A stretch of 64,000 nt of DNA from Levilactobacillus humaensis (GCF_024345185.1 NZ_BROB01000001.1:62001-126000), one strand, 5' to 3'. Positions 24,706 through 34,890 are shown, counted from the first letter of the stretch. Notes: a model not told the origin generated them from the sequence alone. Numbers and translations: made by a program.

Positions 24706-25914
24706 TTAGTGAAACCACAGTTTATCCAGTAACCCAGAGAAGATCAGGAAACTGAAACAAACCATATTTGCCGTTAAGAAGATGGCAAACACCTGGGTAA
24801 ACCCGTTGTGTGGGATACTTTGGCGATGCTTCTTCTTGTAACGTAACCACGCATCATTAATCACCAACGCGACCCCATGGAACAGGCCGTAAGTGATGTA
24901 ATACCACGTGACCCCATGCCAGAAACCCATGACCAACATATTAATAATGTAGGTCACATTGGCCGTGGTGGTCGGCTTCTTGAATACCCGGTGCTTCATG
25001 AACCAGAAGACTAACCGCATATAGATGAAGTCTCGGAACCAGAATGACAACGTAATGTGCCAACGATTCCAGAAGTCCTTAATGTTCGGTGACCGCCAAG
25101 GCTGGTTGAAGTTCATTGGCGTTTCAATCCCCATGAGATAAGAGGTCCCAACGGCAAACAAACTGTATCCAGCGAAGTCAAAGAACAAATCGGCACTATA
25201 GCAATACATGTAACCCACGACTGGCCAGGAAAGATCCATGAAGCCACCACGCGAGTTCATCGCCATAATTTGGAGTTTCGGCATCAAGATCGTTCCGAAG
25301 TAGTACGCCAGAATGAACTTGTACAGGAACCCGACAAAGATATAGCGAACCCCTTTTTGAATCATGCCCAGGTACTTATCCCGGTCGGGCACCGACCGAT
25401 AATCGGCTTCGAAACGCCGGTAACGGTCAATTGGCCCGGATGAAATCGTTGGGAAGAAGAGCATGAATTGCAGAAAGGTCATGACCTGATAATCCTTCAG
25501 CGTGCCGTCACGCGTTTCCATAATGGTTTGGACGGCACGGAATGATAGATAACTAACACCCAAGAAACCAATCAGTGAAGACTGACCATTGGCTACGGCC
25601 GGGGTCACCTTCACGATGGTTAACGGTAAGATGGACAGGATCACCGTCATAAAGAAGACGGGTCCCGAATTATGTTGCTTTCTGTAGACGGCATACCCCC
25701 AGGTCAACGCCACCTCGTACAAAATGTAAATGATCAAGGCTACTCCTTGCGTCCACTTCGGACCGCCGAAGGTGAGAACCAGGAAGAAGATTGAAATTAA
25801 CGTTTCATACAGACGCGACCGCTTGCCGTACAGAATACCAATCATCAGTGGTAAGAGTGCCACTCCCAACAGGGCGAAATATGTTGGGTTACCGTACGGT
25901 TCAAAGGTCAACAT
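24706..25914 (-). CDS. dltB: D-alanyl-lipoteichoic acid transport protein DltB
   Basis: A polytopic MBOAT-family membrane acyltransferase of 402 residues that moves D-alanyl groups from DltC across the membrane. The MBOAT core is seen in NFNQPWRSPNIKDFWNRWH and MGFWHGVTWYYITYGLFHG, the latter carrying the catalytic-channel His. Its ATG overlaps the dltA stop by one base (TAATG), so translation is coupled. Confidence 0.96.
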   Translation of the reverse strand: MLTFEPYGNPTYFALLGVALLPLMIGILYGKRSRLYETLISIFFLVLTFGGPKWTQGVALIIYILYEVALTWGYAVYRKQHNSGPVFFMTVILSILPLTIVKVTPAVANGQSSLIGFLGVSYLSFRAVQTIMETRDGTLKDYQVMTFLQFMLFFPTISSGPIDRYRRFEADYRSVPDRDKYLGMIQKGVRYIFVGFLYKFILAYYFGTILMPKLQIMAMNSRGGFMDLSWPVVGYMYCYSADLFFDFAGYSLFAVGTSYLMGIETPMNFNQPWRSPNIKDFWNRWHITLSFWFRDFIYMRLVFWFMKHRVFKKPTTTANVTYIINMLVMGFWHGVTWYYITYGLFHGVALVINDAWLRYKKKHRQSIPHNGFTQVFAIFLTANMVCFSFLIFSGLLDKLWFH

Positions 25915-27443
25915 TATTGATTGACCTCAGCGATAATTGATTTGATATCAACCTTGCCGTTGGGAGTCATCGGCAGGCTTTCCTTGTACACGAATCGTTG
26001 TGGGATCATGTATTCCATCATGTCGCCACCTTGTAAGTTTTCTTTAATGGCCTTGGTAAGCGCCAATTCACTGGCAAACTCTGAACTACTTGGAACAATC
26101 CAAGCAATCAGTTGGCTCACCTTGTGGTTCCGGTCATACCGTGGAACGGCGACCCCGACCTGAATGTGATCCTCTTGGGTCAGGTAGTGATTGACTTCTT
26201 CAAGTTCAATCCGGTAACCATGAAGCTTAATCTGAAAGTCCGTCCGACCACGATACATGATAAGTCCGTTGGTCAGCTGAACGCCTAAGTCCCCTGAACG
26301 GTAGACTTCGTGGCCTTGGCTGGTTACAAAGGCCTTCGCCGTCTTCTCTGGATTGTTGAGGTAACCTTTTGACATCGAGGGGCCACTGATAAGCAGTTCC
26401 CCCTCTGTGCCGGCGGGAACCGGGTTCAACCCGTCATCAACCACGGTAATCGTGGTGTCTGGCTTGGCATACCCGATTGGCAACCGTGGATTGTCCGCCA
26501 AGAGTTCCGCGGTAATCTCAACCTGAGTGACGGCAACCGTCGTTTCGGTTGGGCCATAGGTATTGAAGATCCGCGCACTTGGGAACCGGTCCAACAGTGT
26601 TTGCGCGGTCCCGTGGGTTAATTCTTCCCCACAGAACAGGAACCGGCTAAGATGTGGATAATGTTCGGCATCAAAAGTGGGCTCCAACAAGCAAATGTCC
26701 ATAAAGGACGGCGTTGAGACCCAGACGTTCAGGTCCATCGTTGGCAACGTTTCAAAGAGTTGACGGAAGTTGTCTGTGACCTGCTTAGGCAGGGCCACCA
26801 ACGTCCCGCCAGCGGCCAAGGTTGGCCCCCAGTCCATGACGGACAGGTCGAATGAGTATGGCGCTTGCGACAACGTCCGTGGGGCGTCAGGTAACGCTAA
26901 GTCCGCGCTCAACATCCAGTTCACGTAACTCAGGAGGTTCGTGTGTGAAATCTGAACCCCCTTTGGCTTTCCGGTTGTGCCGGAAGTAAAGATAATGTAA
27001 TAGTTATCATCACCCGTGACGGCGTGATCTAGTTGGTAATCTACAACCGAGCCACTGAAGATAGTTTCCAGGGCATCAGGCGTAATCACCGGCGTCGATC
27101 CAAGCGTGGTTGGCAAAGCTTCAACGGCGATAGCCGCTGCGGGTTGCGCAATCTCGTTAATGGTCGTGACCCGTTCCAATGGCGAATGCGTGTCAATTGG
27201 TGCGTAGGCGTGACCACTCTTCACAATGCCTAAAAAAGTCGCCAGCATGTTAAAGGTTTGTCCCCCATAAACTAAGATGGGAGCCTTAGCCGGTAACTGC
27301 ATGGCGTCCAAATGGGCGGCGAGAGCGTCTGAACGACTCTTCAACTCGCCATAAGTGTTGGTTTGCCCCAGGTAATCATAAGCGATCCGGTTGGGATCGA
27401 CTTGACCAAAATGGTCAATAGTTGCAATCATATTTTCAATCAT
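25914..27443 (-). CDS. dltA: D-alanine--D-alanyl carrier protein ligase DltA
   Basis: A cytosolic adenylation enzyme of 509 residues that activates D-alanine and loads it onto DltC. The AMP-binding P-loop FTSGTTGKPKGVQISH, the GEELTHG segment, YGPTETTVAVT, YRSGDLGV and the C-terminal catalytic Lys region (PMTPNGKVDIKSI) are all present. A G-rich ribosome binding site precedes the ATG. It lies between dltX and dltB. Confidence 0.97.
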   Translation of the reverse strand: MIENMIATIDHFGQVDPNRIAYDYLGQTNTYGELKSRSDALAAHLDAMQLPAKAPILVYGGQTFNMLATFLGIVKSGHAYAPIDTHSPLERVTTINEIAQPAAAIAVEALPTTLGSTPVITPDALETIFSGSVVDYQLDHAVTGDDNYYIIFTSGTTGKPKGVQISHTNLLSYVNWMLSADLALPDAPRTLSQAPYSFDLSVMDWGPTLAAGGTLVALPKQVTDNFRQLFETLPTMDLNVWVSTPSFMDICLLEPTFDAEHYPHLSRFLFCGEELTHGTAQTLLDRFPSARIFNTYGPTETTVAVTQVEITAELLADNPRLPIGYAKPDTTITVVDDGLNPVPAGTEGELLISGPSMSKGYLNNPEKTAKAFVTSQGHEVYRSGDLGVQLTNGLIMYRGRTDFQIKLHGYRIELEEVNHYLTQEDHIQVGVAVPRYDRNHKVSQLIAWIVPSSSEFASELALTKAIKENLQGGDMMEYMIPQRFVYKESLPMTPNGKVDIKSIIAEVNQ

Positions 27444-27498
27444 TCTATATCCCCCCCAATAGAATTTACGTCTAATCTAGTCGGTTGACCCCCAACGA

Positions 27499-27648
27499 TT
27501 AGAATTCGTTATAGATAAACGTGGAATTATTTAACCCACTGTATCCATATAAATAAACTAGTACCATCAAAATAACAAAGTAAAACGCTGTCCAGCCAAT
27601 AAAGGCGACTACTGGCTGATGCCAAAACGCCAGCCACTTTGCTCTCAT
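27499..27648 (-). CDS. dltX: Teichoic acid D-Ala incorporation peptide DltX
   Basis: A 49-residue single-span membrane peptide (MRAKWLAFWHQP start, hydrophobic span at about 15-37) ending in the hallmark FIYNEF motif, which is thought to relay the D-alanyl group in the Dlt pathway. The ATG at 27648 follows GGGGGTG by about seven bases. It is the first gene of dltXABCD, 55 bases before dltA. It is easily missed because of its size. Confidence 0.93.
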   Translation of the reverse strand: MRAKWLAFWHQPVVAFIGWTAFYFVILMVLVYLYGYSGLNNSTFIYNEF

Positions 27649-27883
27649 GAAATTCACCCCCAGGTTCTGCTGATTGATTCGTCCCCCAAATCAGCTTCCG
27701 TTCGCACCTACACAACCTGTCTTTTCCCCGACGAATCCAAGCTGTGTAGGGAGGAATTCCGTGGCCCCAGCCACGTTCCTTATGTTTTGAGATTAGCATT
27801 GCCAAAACCGGATTGCAATCAACACTACTCAAGCTTAACACTTTCTTTTTCTTTCATAATTTTTGGTGTAATTAGCGGGGCAC
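27649..27883 (-). other. 5' leader and promoter region of dltXABCD
   Basis: About 230 bases lie between the dnaJ terminator and dltX. The minus strand contains two hairpins: CGTGGC/GCCACG at 27760-27775, and a 12-pair stem at 27708-27750 (CCTACACAGCTT with AGGTTGTGTAGG) that pairs fully only with G-U pairs on the minus-strand transcript. This suggests a structured leader RNA. No T-tract terminator and no good consensus promoter are seen. Confidence 0.5.
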
Positions 27884-27914
27884 AAAAAAGGCCGCTGAAA
27901 ACCTTCAGCAGCCT
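27884..27914 (-). terminator. Terminator of the hrcA-grpE-dnaK-dnaJ operon
   Basis: An 11-bp stem (AGGCTGCTGAA with TTCAGCGGCCT) is followed on the minus strand by six to seven T after dnaJ. Confidence 0.9.
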
Positions 27915-27950
27915 TGATAGATTAGCTATTTGAGCAAGTTGCCCCCATAA

Positions 27951-29096
27951 CTAATTCTCATTAAACTTATCTCTCATTTTGTTAAATAAGTTACCTTTGC
28001 CTGAACCCGAAACGGTTTCGCCACTAGCCTTGGCAAAGTCACGTAAAGCATCTCGTTGCCCCTTATTTAAGTTCTTAGGGGTTAAGACTTTCACCGTGAC
28101 ATGTTCGTCACCGTTCCCATTACCACGTAAGCGCGGTGCACCCTTGCCACGTAGGCGGAAGATGGTACCACCCTGCGTACCAGCAGGAACCTTTAACTTC
28201 ACATCCCCGTGAACGGTCTTCACCGTCACGTCATCCCCCATCGCCGCTTGGACGAAGGAAATCGGTTGATCGAAGAAGATCTCGGTGCCATCGCGCCGGA
28301 AGTCCTTGCTAGGTGTCACTTCAAAGATAATGAAGAGATCCCCATAAGGACCGCCGTTTTGACCGGCTTCACCTTGACCTTGTAACCGCATTTGTTGCCC
28401 GTCATCCACTCCGGCTGGAATGGTGACTTCAACTTCGTGCTTTTCTTCTTCATGACCAGAGCCACCACAGGTTGGGCACTTTTCCTTGATTTCTTGACCC
28501 GTACCGTGACAAACAGGACAAGGTTGTTGGCGACGCATCCGCCCTAATGGCGTGTTGGTTTCCGTCGTCACGTAACCAGAACCGCCACATTGGTGACAGG
28601 TCTCAGGTGACGTGCCAGGCTTGGCCCCATTACCCCCACAGGTGTGGCATTGGGCCTCACGCGTGTACTTGATCTTGGTCTTCTTCCCAAAGATGGCCTC
28701 TTCAAACTTCAGGTCCATCTGGTACTGCAGGTCACGACCCGGACGAGGCGCGTTGGGATTTCGTTGGGCACCGCCGCCAAACATTTGGCTAAAGATGTCA
28801 CTAAAGTCACCGGCGCCACCACCAAAGCCGCCGAAACCACCAGCGTCGCCGCCACCGAAGCCCCCAAAACCTTGGGGACCGTCGGCAGAACCATACTGAT
28901 CGTAGTTAGCTCGTTTGTCCTTATCGCCTAAAACGTCGTAAGCATCCTGAACTTCCTTAAACTTATCCGCCGCATCCGGGGCCTTGTTTAAGTCTGGATG
29001 ATACTTCTTTGATAACTTGCGATAGGCCTTCTTAATTTCATCTTGGCTGGCATCCTTGGAGACACCTAATACGCCATAAAAGTCCGTTTGCGCCAT
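27951..29096 (-). CDS. dnaJ: Chaperone DnaJ
   Basis: A type I Hsp40 of 381 residues that stimulates DnaK ATPase and delivers substrates. The J domain has HPD in KKYHPDLN (about residue 33), followed by a Gly/Phe-rich stretch (about 75-110) and the zinc region with four Cys-X-X-Cys-X-Gly-X-Gly repeats ([32 protein letters not shown]). C-terminal peptide-binding domains complete it. GGGAGG is six bases before the ATG at 29096, so the longer TTG-initiated frame is not used. It has its own promoter in addition to read-through from hrcA. Confidence 0.97.
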   Translation of the reverse strand: MAQTDFYGVLGVSKDASQDEIKKAYRKLSKKYHPDLNKAPDAADKFKEVQDAYDVLGDKDKRANYDQYGSADGPQGFGGFGGGDAGGFGGFGGGAGDFSDIFSQMFGGGAQRNPNAPRPGRDLQYQMDLKFEEAIFGKKTKIKYTREAQCHTCGGNGAKPGTSPETCHQCGGSGYVTTETNTPLGRMRRQQPCPVCHGTGQEIKEKCPTCGGSGHEEEKHEVEVTIPAGVDDGQQMRLQGQGEAGQNGGPYGDLFIIFEVTPSKDFRRDGTEIFFDQPISFVQAAMGDDVTVKTVHGDVKLKVPAGTQGGTIFRLRGKGAPRLRGNGNGDEHVTVKVLTPKNLNKGQRDALRDFAKASGETVSGSGKGNLFNKMRDKFNEN

Positions 29097-29138
29097 CGTT
29101 TTCCTCCCAATCAATTCCGAAATTTTTCGCTACTAGTA

Positions 29139-29167
29139 AGAATAGCATACTCGAAACAAAAAGCCAA
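29139..29167 (-). promoter_or_regulatory. Promoter of dnaJ
   Basis: TTGGCT, 17 bases and TATTCT with an upstream TGC extension, about 45 bases before the dnaJ start. It overlaps the stem of the hairpin at 29157-29191. No CIRCE is present here, so it would be outside HrcA control. Confidence 0.55.
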
Positions 29168-29191
29168 AGCCCAGCGGACTCTGACTTTTTG
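29157..29191 (-). terminator. Hairpin between dnaK and dnaJ
   Basis: CAAAAAGTCA pairs with TGGCTTTTTG across a 15-nt loop and leads into TTTTTG on the minus strand. It may attenuate read-through into dnaJ. Confidence 0.45.
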
Positions 29192-29220
29192 CCCGATTAT
29201 TGACAACTTAACCGCTGACC

Positions 29221-31095
29221 TTACTTCTTGTCTTGGTCATCGTCGTCGTGAACTTCGTGGAAGTCACCGTCGACAGTGTCGCCATCTTTACTATCGGTCT
29301 TGGCACCATCAGCACCCGCAGCTTGGCCGGCGCCAGCAGCGTCACCTTGTGCTTGTTGGGCTTGTTGGTACAACTTGACGGAGAGGTCCTGGATGATCTT
29401 AGTCAGGTCATCCTTCTTGGTCTTCATGTCGTCCAAGTTGTTGGCTTCTTGCGCCTTCTTTAAGGCATCGCGAGCGTCTTCGGCCTTCTTGATTTCATCA
29501 TCTGAAACCTTGCCCTTAACGTCCTTCAACGTCTTGTCGGTCTGGAAGAGTAATTGGTCGACTTCATTCTTGGTGTCGACTTCTTCCTTACGCTTCTTGT
29601 CGGCAGCTTCGTTTTCCTTAGCTTCCTTCATCATCTTATCGATTTCTTCATCGGATAAACCACCGGAACTCTTGATGGTAATCTTTTGTTCCTTGTTGGT
29701 TCCCATATCCTTAGCAGAAACGTTAACGATCCCGTTCTTATCGATATCGAACGTTACTTGGATTTGAGGAACACCACGTGGTGCGGCTGGAATGTCGGCA
29801 AGTTGGAAGTTACCTAACGTCTTGTTGTCAGCAGCCATTGGCCGTTCACCTTGTAAGACGTGGATATCAACGGCTGGTTGGTTGTCAGCAGCGGTTGAGA
29901 AGACTTGTGACTTGCTGGTAGGAATCGTGGTATTACGGTCAATCAACTTCGTGAAGACCCCACCCATGGTTTCGATACCTAAGGACAATGGCGTGACATC
30001 AAGTAACACAACGTCCTTAACATCACCGGTGATGACCCCACCTTGAACAGCGGCACCTAAGGCCACGGCTTCGTCAGGGTTGATCGAGTGGTTGGATTCC
30101 TTACCCGTCCACTTTTCAACGGCTTCTTGAACGGCTGGAATCCGAGTAGACCCACCGTTTAAGATAACAACGTCAATGTCGCCAGCCTTTAAATCGGCAT
30201 CCTTCAACGCATTTTCGACAGGGATCCGGGTCTTTTCAACCAGGTCGGCCGTCAATTCGTTGAACTTAGCCCGGCTCAATGACTTCTGCAAGTGCAGTGG
30301 GCCATTGGCGCCGGCGGAGATAAATGGCAAGCTGATCTGGGCTTCAGTAACCCCAGAGAGGTCCTTCTTAGCCTTTTCAGCAGCGTCCTTTAAACGTTGT
30401 AAGGCCATCTTGTCCTTGGATAAGTCAACGCCGTTTTCTTGCTTGAAGTCGTCAACTAACCAGTCCATGATCTTCTTATCGAAGTCATCCCCACCTAAAT
30501 GGGTGTCACCGTTCGTTGAGAGAACGTCAAAGACACCGTCACCTAAGTCCAGTACGGAAACATCAAAGGTCCCACCACCAAGGTCGTAAACCATGATCTT
30601 TTCGTCCTTGTCTTGCTTGTCCAGGCCATAAGCCAAGGCAGCAGCCGTAGGTTCGTTAATGATCCGTTCAACGTTTAAGCCAGCAATCTTACCGGCATCC
30701 TTAGTCGCTTGACGTTGCGCATCGTTGAAGTAAGCTGGCACCGTGATAACGGCCTTGTCAACCGTGTCCCCAATGTAGTCTTCAGCGAAGGCCTTCAAGT
30801 GTTGTAAAATCATCGCAGAAATCTGTTGTGGGGTGTAATCCTTCCCATCAACGGAAACCTTGTAACCTGCTTCACCCATGTGACTCTTGATAGATGAAAT
30901 GGTGTTGGGGTTCGTGATGGCTTGGCGCTTGGCAACTTCACCAACTTGAGTTTCGCCATCTTTAAATGCGACAACGGATGGCGTCGTCCGAGCGCCTTCC
31001 TTATTTGCGATAATCTTAGGGGTACTACCTTCAAGAACGGCAACGGCTGAGTTGGTCGTCCCTAAGTCAATCCCGATAATCTTGTTACTTGCCAT
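29221..31095 (-). CDS. dnaK: Chaperone DnaK (Hsp70)
   Basis: A 624-residue ATP-dependent chaperone. The N-terminal ATPase begins [12 protein letters not shown] and includes [19 protein letters not shown] and [13 protein letters not shown]; the substrate-binding domain ([16 protein letters not shown]) and the helical lid follow. The C terminus is acidic and Asp-rich, ending in DQDKK. The ATG at 31095 is eight bases after AGAGGG. It is the third gene of the CIRCE-controlled operon. Confidence 0.98.
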   Translation of the reverse strand: MASNKIIGIDLGTTNSAVAVLEGSTPKIIANKEGARTTPSVVAFKDGETQVGEVAKRQAITNPNTISSIKSHMGEAGYKVSVDGKDYTPQQISAMILQHLKAFAEDYIGDTVDKAVITVPAYFNDAQRQATKDAGKIAGLNVERIINEPTAAALAYGLDKQDKDEKIMVYDLGGGTFDVSVLDLGDGVFDVLSTNGDTHLGGDDFDKKIMDWLVDDFKQENGVDLSKDKMALQRLKDAAEKAKKDLSGVTEAQISLPFISAGANGPLHLQKSLSRAKFNELTADLVEKTRIPVENALKDADLKAGDIDVVILNGGSTRIPAVQEAVEKWTGKESNHSINPDEAVALGAAVQGGVITGDVKDVVLLDVTPLSLGIETMGGVFTKLIDRNTTIPTSKSQVFSTAADNQPAVDIHVLQGERPMAADNKTLGNFQLADIPAAPRGVPQIQVTFDIDKNGIVNVSAKDMGTNKEQKITIKSSGGLSDEEIDKMMKEAKENEAADKKRKEEVDTKNEVDQLLFQTDKTLKDVKGKVSDDEIKKAEDARDALKKAQEANNLDDMKTKKDDLTKIIQDLSVKLYQQAQQAQGDAAGAGQAAGADGAKTDSKDGDTVDGDFHEVHDDDDQDKK

Positions 31096-31133
31096 CAAAA
31101 ATTCCCTCTTTTTTAAGTTTTTTGTTTGTAAAT

Positions 31134-31712
31134 TTATTGTGCCACGACAACCATGGCAGGCCGGAGAACCCGGTCCTTCAACTGGTAGCCCTTTTGAAGC
31201 ACGTTGACCACCGTATCGGCCGTCTGACCTTTTTCAACCGGAACCGATTGAACGGCTTGGTGTTGCGTTGGGTCAAACTTCTGGCCAATTGCGGCAATCT
31301 CGGTGACGTTGTTTCGCTTCAAAGCGTCTTCCAAATGATCATAGGTCATTTGGACACCCTTCTTCAGCTGTTCACCGGCCTCATCGCTGGCTTCAACGGC
31401 CAAAGCGCGTTCCAAGTTATCAATCACCGGCAAGATATCCTTGGCGAGCTGCTGCCCGTCATACTTAATCAACGTTGCCTGTTCCTTTTGGAAACGTGCC
31501 TGAACGTTTTGCACTTCGGCCTCGGCGCGCAGGTACTTGTCCTCGAAGTCGTCGGCTCGTTTGTTGAGCTTGGCGACTTCTTCGGCACTGGCGACGAGTT
31601 TTGGCTTAGGCTTAACAGCCTTGGCCTCTGCTTGCTTAGGTGCATCCGTTGCTTTATTGGCGGCCTTTGCCGCGGTTTGGTCATCTGTGGACGGTTGTTG
31701 CTTGTCAGCCAC
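31134..31712 (-). CDS. grpE: Nucleotide exchange factor GrpE
   Basis: A 192-residue dimeric co-chaperone that releases ADP from DnaK. A low-complexity Ala/Lys/Gln-rich N terminus (about 1-45) precedes a long coiled coil, and the C-terminal head has the family signature around [13 protein letters not shown]. It is located between hrcA and dnaK in the class I heat-shock operon. Confidence 0.96.
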   Translation of the reverse strand: MADKQQPSTDDQTAAKAANKATDAPKQAEAKAVKPKPKLVASAEEVAKLNKRADDFEDKYLRAEAEVQNVQARFQKEQATLIKYDGQQLAKDILPVIDNLERALAVEASDEAGEQLKKGVQMTYDHLEDALKRNNVTEIAAIGQKFDPTQHQAVQSVPVEKGQTADTVVNVLQKGYQLKDRVLRPAMVVVAQ

Positions 31713-31732
31713 GATAAAAAACCTCCCTTTCT

Positions 31733-32770
31733 TTACTCGTCATAAAACCGGTAATAATCCAGTAGTTTTTTCGCGAGCTCTTCACGAAAAGCCCCGACAA
31801 TTCCCAACATCCGCGAATAAGGCATCCGCGTTGGTCCCAGGATGGCAATCATCCCTTTACCGTGTTGGTCAACATCGTAAGTCGCCGTAATCAAACTGAA
31901 ATTACGTAGTGCATCATTGGTCATTTCATTCCCAATTCGGACGGAAATCTTGTCGCTGGGTTGCCCCAGCACATCGGCAATATCATCCGTCTTGTCGAGC
32001 ATCGCGTATAGCGACTTCAGTGAATCGACGTCGCTGTCCTGTGAGAAGTTCAACAGGTTCAAACGACCGCCAACGTAGAAGCGCTCTTGCGCGGCTCGGG
32101 TGAGCACGTCGCCAAAGATATCCAGGAATCCCTCGGGACTCTGGAGATAATTGGCGATCTTCAGCGGAATATCCTGCTGAAGTTTCTTCAGGACCTCTGG
32201 CAAGGTTAACCCCACCAGTTGGTCGTTGATTAAGCGAACGACGGCTTCCAGCTGTTCACCGGTAACCTTCTCGTTGACGTCAAACGTCTGATTCTCGACA
32301 TCCCCGCTGTCGGTAACCAGGATGGCCATGACTTGCCGTTTACCCAATGGGATTAAACGGAAGCCACTCAGGCGGCTATCCTTAAGTTCCGGCTTCAGTG
32401 TGAATGCCGTGTAACTCGTCAGATTTGACAGGATCGTCGCAGATTGTGAAATGATTTCGTCAATCTTATGGAAATCACCGCCCAATGAGGACTGAATCAC
32501 GTCCATATCGTTTGGCCGCAACGGGTCTGGCTTGACCAAGTGGTCAACGTAGTACCGGTACCCTTCGCCAGAAGGAATCCGGCCGGAAGAAGAGTGGGTC
32601 TTCTCGATGAGTCCCTGCTCCTCCAACGCCGCCAGCTCATTACGAATTGTCGCTGAGCTTACGTGGATGGGTAACTGCTTGGCTAATGTCTTGGACCCCA
32701 CTGGCACACCAGTGTTAGTGAAGTCGCGGACAACGGCTCGCAGAATCATCATTTGTCTTTCTGAAAGCAT
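31733..32770 (-). CDS. hrcA: Heat-inducible transcription repressor HrcA
   Basis: A 345-residue repressor of class I heat-shock genes that binds CIRCE and is itself controlled by GroE activity. The N-terminal winged helix ([20 protein letters not shown]) and the GAF-like effector region are recognisable. AGGGGTGA stands five bases before the ATG at 32770; the longer frame would run back through the CIRCE element and is not real. It is the first gene of hrcA-grpE-dnaK-dnaJ and is autoregulated by the CIRCE sites upstream. Confidence 0.96.
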   Translation of the reverse strand: MLSERQMMILRAVVRDFTNTGVPVGSKTLAKQLPIHVSSATIRNELAALEEQGLIEKTHSSSGRIPSGEGYRYYVDHLVKPDPLRPNDMDVIQSSLGGDFHKIDEIISQSATILSNLTSYTAFTLKPELKDSRLSGFRLIPLGKRQVMAILVTDSGDVENQTFDVNEKVTGEQLEAVVRLINDQLVGLTLPEVLKKLQQDIPLKIANYLQSPEGFLDIFGDVLTRAAQERFYVGGRLNLLNFSQDSDVDSLKSLYAMLDKTDDIADVLGQPSDKISVRIGNEMTNDALRNFSLITATYDVDQHGKGMIAILGPTRMPYSRMLGIVGAFREELAKKLLDYYRFYDE

Positions 32771-32786
32771 CACAATCACCCCTTTT

Positions 32787-32813
32787 TTAGCACTCAAACT
32801 AATCAAGTGCTAA
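32787..32813 (-). promoter_or_regulatory. CIRCE operator, proximal
   Basis: TTAGCACTC, nine bases, then AAGTGCTAA. It differs from the consensus inverted repeat at one position. It lies between the promoter and the hrcA start. Confidence 0.95.
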
Positions 32814-32824
32814 GACACATATAT

Positions 32825-32853
32825 AATGTAGCAAAACCAGGTTTTGAAGTCAA
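32825..32853 (-). promoter_or_regulatory. Promoter of hrcA-grpE-dnaK-dnaJ
   Basis: TTGACT, 17 bases and TACATT on the minus strand, placed between the two CIRCE sites. Confidence 0.65.
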
Positions 32854-32870
32854 GAAATCTGGTAGGATTT

Positions 32871-32897
32871 TTAGCAATCAGTGGGATCAAGTGCTAA
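32871..32897 (-). promoter_or_regulatory. CIRCE operator, distal and degenerate
   Basis: TTAGCAATC, nine bases, then AAGTGCTAA. The right arm is identical to that of the proximal site, and the left arm has one extra mismatch. It sits upstream of the -35 box, eight bases beyond the ribF stop. Confidence 0.85.
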
Positions 32898-32904
32898 TTT
32901 CACT

Positions 32905-33855
32905 TTATTCGGCCGTAACTTGGGCAAAATAGGCCCGGGTGTCAACCTCGTCTTTTTTCAGTTGGGTGACCAGATCATCGGCTCCGGCAAACTTAACTTG
33001 TCCCCGTAAGCGATGATGCCACTCAACTTCCACGGGTTCCCCATAGAGGTTACCTTGGAAATCAAGCAGATTCATTTCGACGGTCACGGGGCGGTTATCC
33101 CCAAAGGTGTCGTTATGCCCCACGGACATCATGCCGGGATACCAGATGGCCCCGACCTTGAGACGCGCCGTGTAGACCCCGATCCCGGGTAACCATTCGT
33201 CGTTAGGCGTCAGGATATTCGCAGTTGGAAAACCAATGGTCCGGCCCCGGGCCTCGCCATGGACCACCGTGCCCGTCGTCCGGTAGAGGTAACCCAGGAG
33301 GTCATTCACCTCGTCAATTTGGCCTTGTTTCATGGCCGTGCGAATCCGTGTCGAGCTAATCTTATCGGCTTCACTGTCTTGTTCAGACACCGTTTCAACC
33401 TCAAAACGCCCTTGGGCGTATTGTGGCAGCCGGGCCATCGTGGCGACGTCCTTCTTGCCATAGGTGTGGTCAAAACCAGCTACGGCCACGACCGTGTGAA
33501 AGGCCACCAGATAGTTGTCAACAAAGGCCTGCGGTGATTGTGCCGAAAATTCTCCGGTATAGTTAACCAGAAAGACGCGGTCAACGCCCATCCGGTCCAG
33601 CTGATTAAGCTTCCGGTCAGTGGGACTGAGGTACTTCTGATCATCTCCGGTTAGGGCCCGGTAGACGATCGCTGGATGATGATCATAGGTCAGGACCGCC
33701 AGCTTGACGTGTCGTTCCTGGGCCAACGCCTTGGCTCGTCGAATCACGGCTTGGTGTCCGCGATGCAAGCCATCAAAGAATCCCATCGCAAGTACCACGG
33801 GATCTGCCGGAATTTGGCGTGGGTCCAGTGGATGGTGAATCCGAATAATTTCCAT
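32905..33855 (-). CDS. ribF: Bifunctional riboflavin kinase/FAD synthetase RibF
   Basis: A 316-residue enzyme that converts riboflavin to FMN and then FAD. The N-terminal FAD-synthetase nucleotidyltransferase domain has MGFFDGLHRGHQ and VVAVAGFDHTYGKK. The C-terminal flavokinase domain has the GRTIGFPTANI motif and LRGQVKF. It lies 24 bases downstream of truB, a common Firmicute pairing. Confidence 0.96.
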   Translation of the reverse strand: MEIIRIHHPLDPRQIPADPVVLAMGFFDGLHRGHQAVIRRAKALAQERHVKLAVLTYDHHPAIVYRALTGDDQKYLSPTDRKLNQLDRMGVDRVFLVNYTGEFSAQSPQAFVDNYLVAFHTVVAVAGFDHTYGKKDVATMARLPQYAQGRFEVETVSEQDSEADKISSTRIRTAMKQGQIDEVNDLLGYLYRTTGTVVHGEARGRTIGFPTANILTPNDEWLPGIGVYTARLKVGAIWYPGMMSVGHNDTFGDNRPVTVEMNLLDFQGNLYGEPVEVEWHHRLRGQVKFAGADDLVTQLKKDEVDTRAYFAQVTAE

Positions 33856-33879
33856 GTTTGACGCCTCTTTCCAAAAATC

Positions 33880-34788
33880 TTAGTCCACTGTAAACATTTT
33901 GAGTGGTTTATATTGCTGTTCTTCGGGTAAAAATTGATACAGACACTTCGTTGCCCCCGCATAACTCAGGGCCACGATTGGTTCGGTGCTGCCGACTTGT
34001 GCCTGATCGAGGAAGACGCCGTTTTTAACCAATCCCCACAGGCGCTCTGAGAGGGCCACGTGGGGGTACTGGGTCAAGGCGTAGTCAATCGGCCGTAAGA
34101 TTGGTGACAAGTCCTCAGCGGCCATCGCAGCGGCCACCTCGTCCAAGGTAACGGCTTGGTCCAGGGTGAAGCCTCCGCTCTTGATCCGCGTGAGTGAGGC
34201 CATGACGGCTGGGACACCTAGCTGGCGACCCAGGTCAACGGCCAAGGTCCGCACGTAGGTTCCTTTGGAACAAGCGATCTCAAATGCAACCGTTTGGGTC
34301 CCCTGATCGGCATCGAAGTCACCGGGCGTGGTGAGGTCAAAACGGGTAACCGTGATCGTCCGCGTTGGCCGTTCCACCGTCTCCCCCGCGCGGGCATACT
34401 CGTAGAGCTTGCGGCCGCGGACCTTAACCGCGGAGTACATCGGTGGGGTCTGTTGAATGGTTCCCGTCAGGGCTGCGGCGGCCTGAATCAATTGATCGGC
34501 CGTAAAGGCTGCGGTCAGCGGTTGCCGGTCGATCACATCCCCGTCTAAGTCTTCGGTCGTTGTGGCCAGACCTAGAGTTAAGGTGCCGCGATAAATTTTT
34601 CCGGAACCCATGAGGTAGGGAACGACTTTAGTCGCACTGCCGATACAGATGGGAAGGACCCCATCCACGCTAGGGTCCAGCGTCCCGCTGTGCCCCACCT
34701 TCTTGGTGTGCAGGATGTGGCGTAACTTTGCCACACAGTCAAAACTTGTGAGTCCTCGTTCTTTGTACAGGGGAATAATGCCATCCAT
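33880..34788 (-). CDS. truB: tRNA pseudouridine-55 synthase TruB
   Basis: A 302-residue enzyme that makes the T-loop pseudouridine 55 of tRNAs. The catalytic Asp lies in HSGTLDPSVDGVLPI; the SCSKGTYVRTLAVDLG motif of the TruB core is also present. GGAGG is seven bases before the ATG. It starts downstream of the rbfA terminator and runs into ribF. Confidence 0.96.
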   Translation of the reverse strand: MDGIIPLYKERGLTSFDCVAKLRHILHTKKVGHSGTLDPSVDGVLPICIGSATKVVPYLMGSGKIYRGTLTLGLATTTEDLDGDVIDRQPLTAAFTADQLIQAAAALTGTIQQTPPMYSAVKVRGRKLYEYARAGETVERPTRTITVTRFDLTTPGDFDADQGTQTVAFEIACSKGTYVRTLAVDLGRQLGVPAVMASLTRIKSGGFTLDQAVTLDEVAAAMAAEDLSPILRPIDYALTQYPHVALSERLWGLVKNGVFLDQAQVGSTEPIVALSYAGATKCLYQFLPEEQQYKPLKMFTVD

Positions 34789-34834
34789 GTGTCTTCCTCC
34801 ATTTCAACGCTGTCATTGGGGCAAAAAGAGAGTG

Positions 34835-34870
34835 ATAAAAAAGGCGTTGGCCCAATTGGACCAACGCCTT
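34835..34870 (-). terminator. Terminator between rbfA and truB
   Basis: A 15-bp stem (AAGGCGTTGGTCCAA and its partner) is followed on the minus strand by six T. Confidence 0.88.
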
Positions 34871-34890
34871 CCTGTTCTCTACAACCCGTG

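Noticed and set aside
27527-27841. Minus-strand frame of 104 codons overlapping dltX
   Set aside because: It overlaps the better supported dltX in another frame and covers the leader hairpins; no ribosome binding site precedes it.
28709-28931. Overlapping plus and minus frames in the dnaJ Gly/Phe region
   Set aside because: They come from the low-complexity codons of the dnaJ glycine-rich linker and have no start signals.
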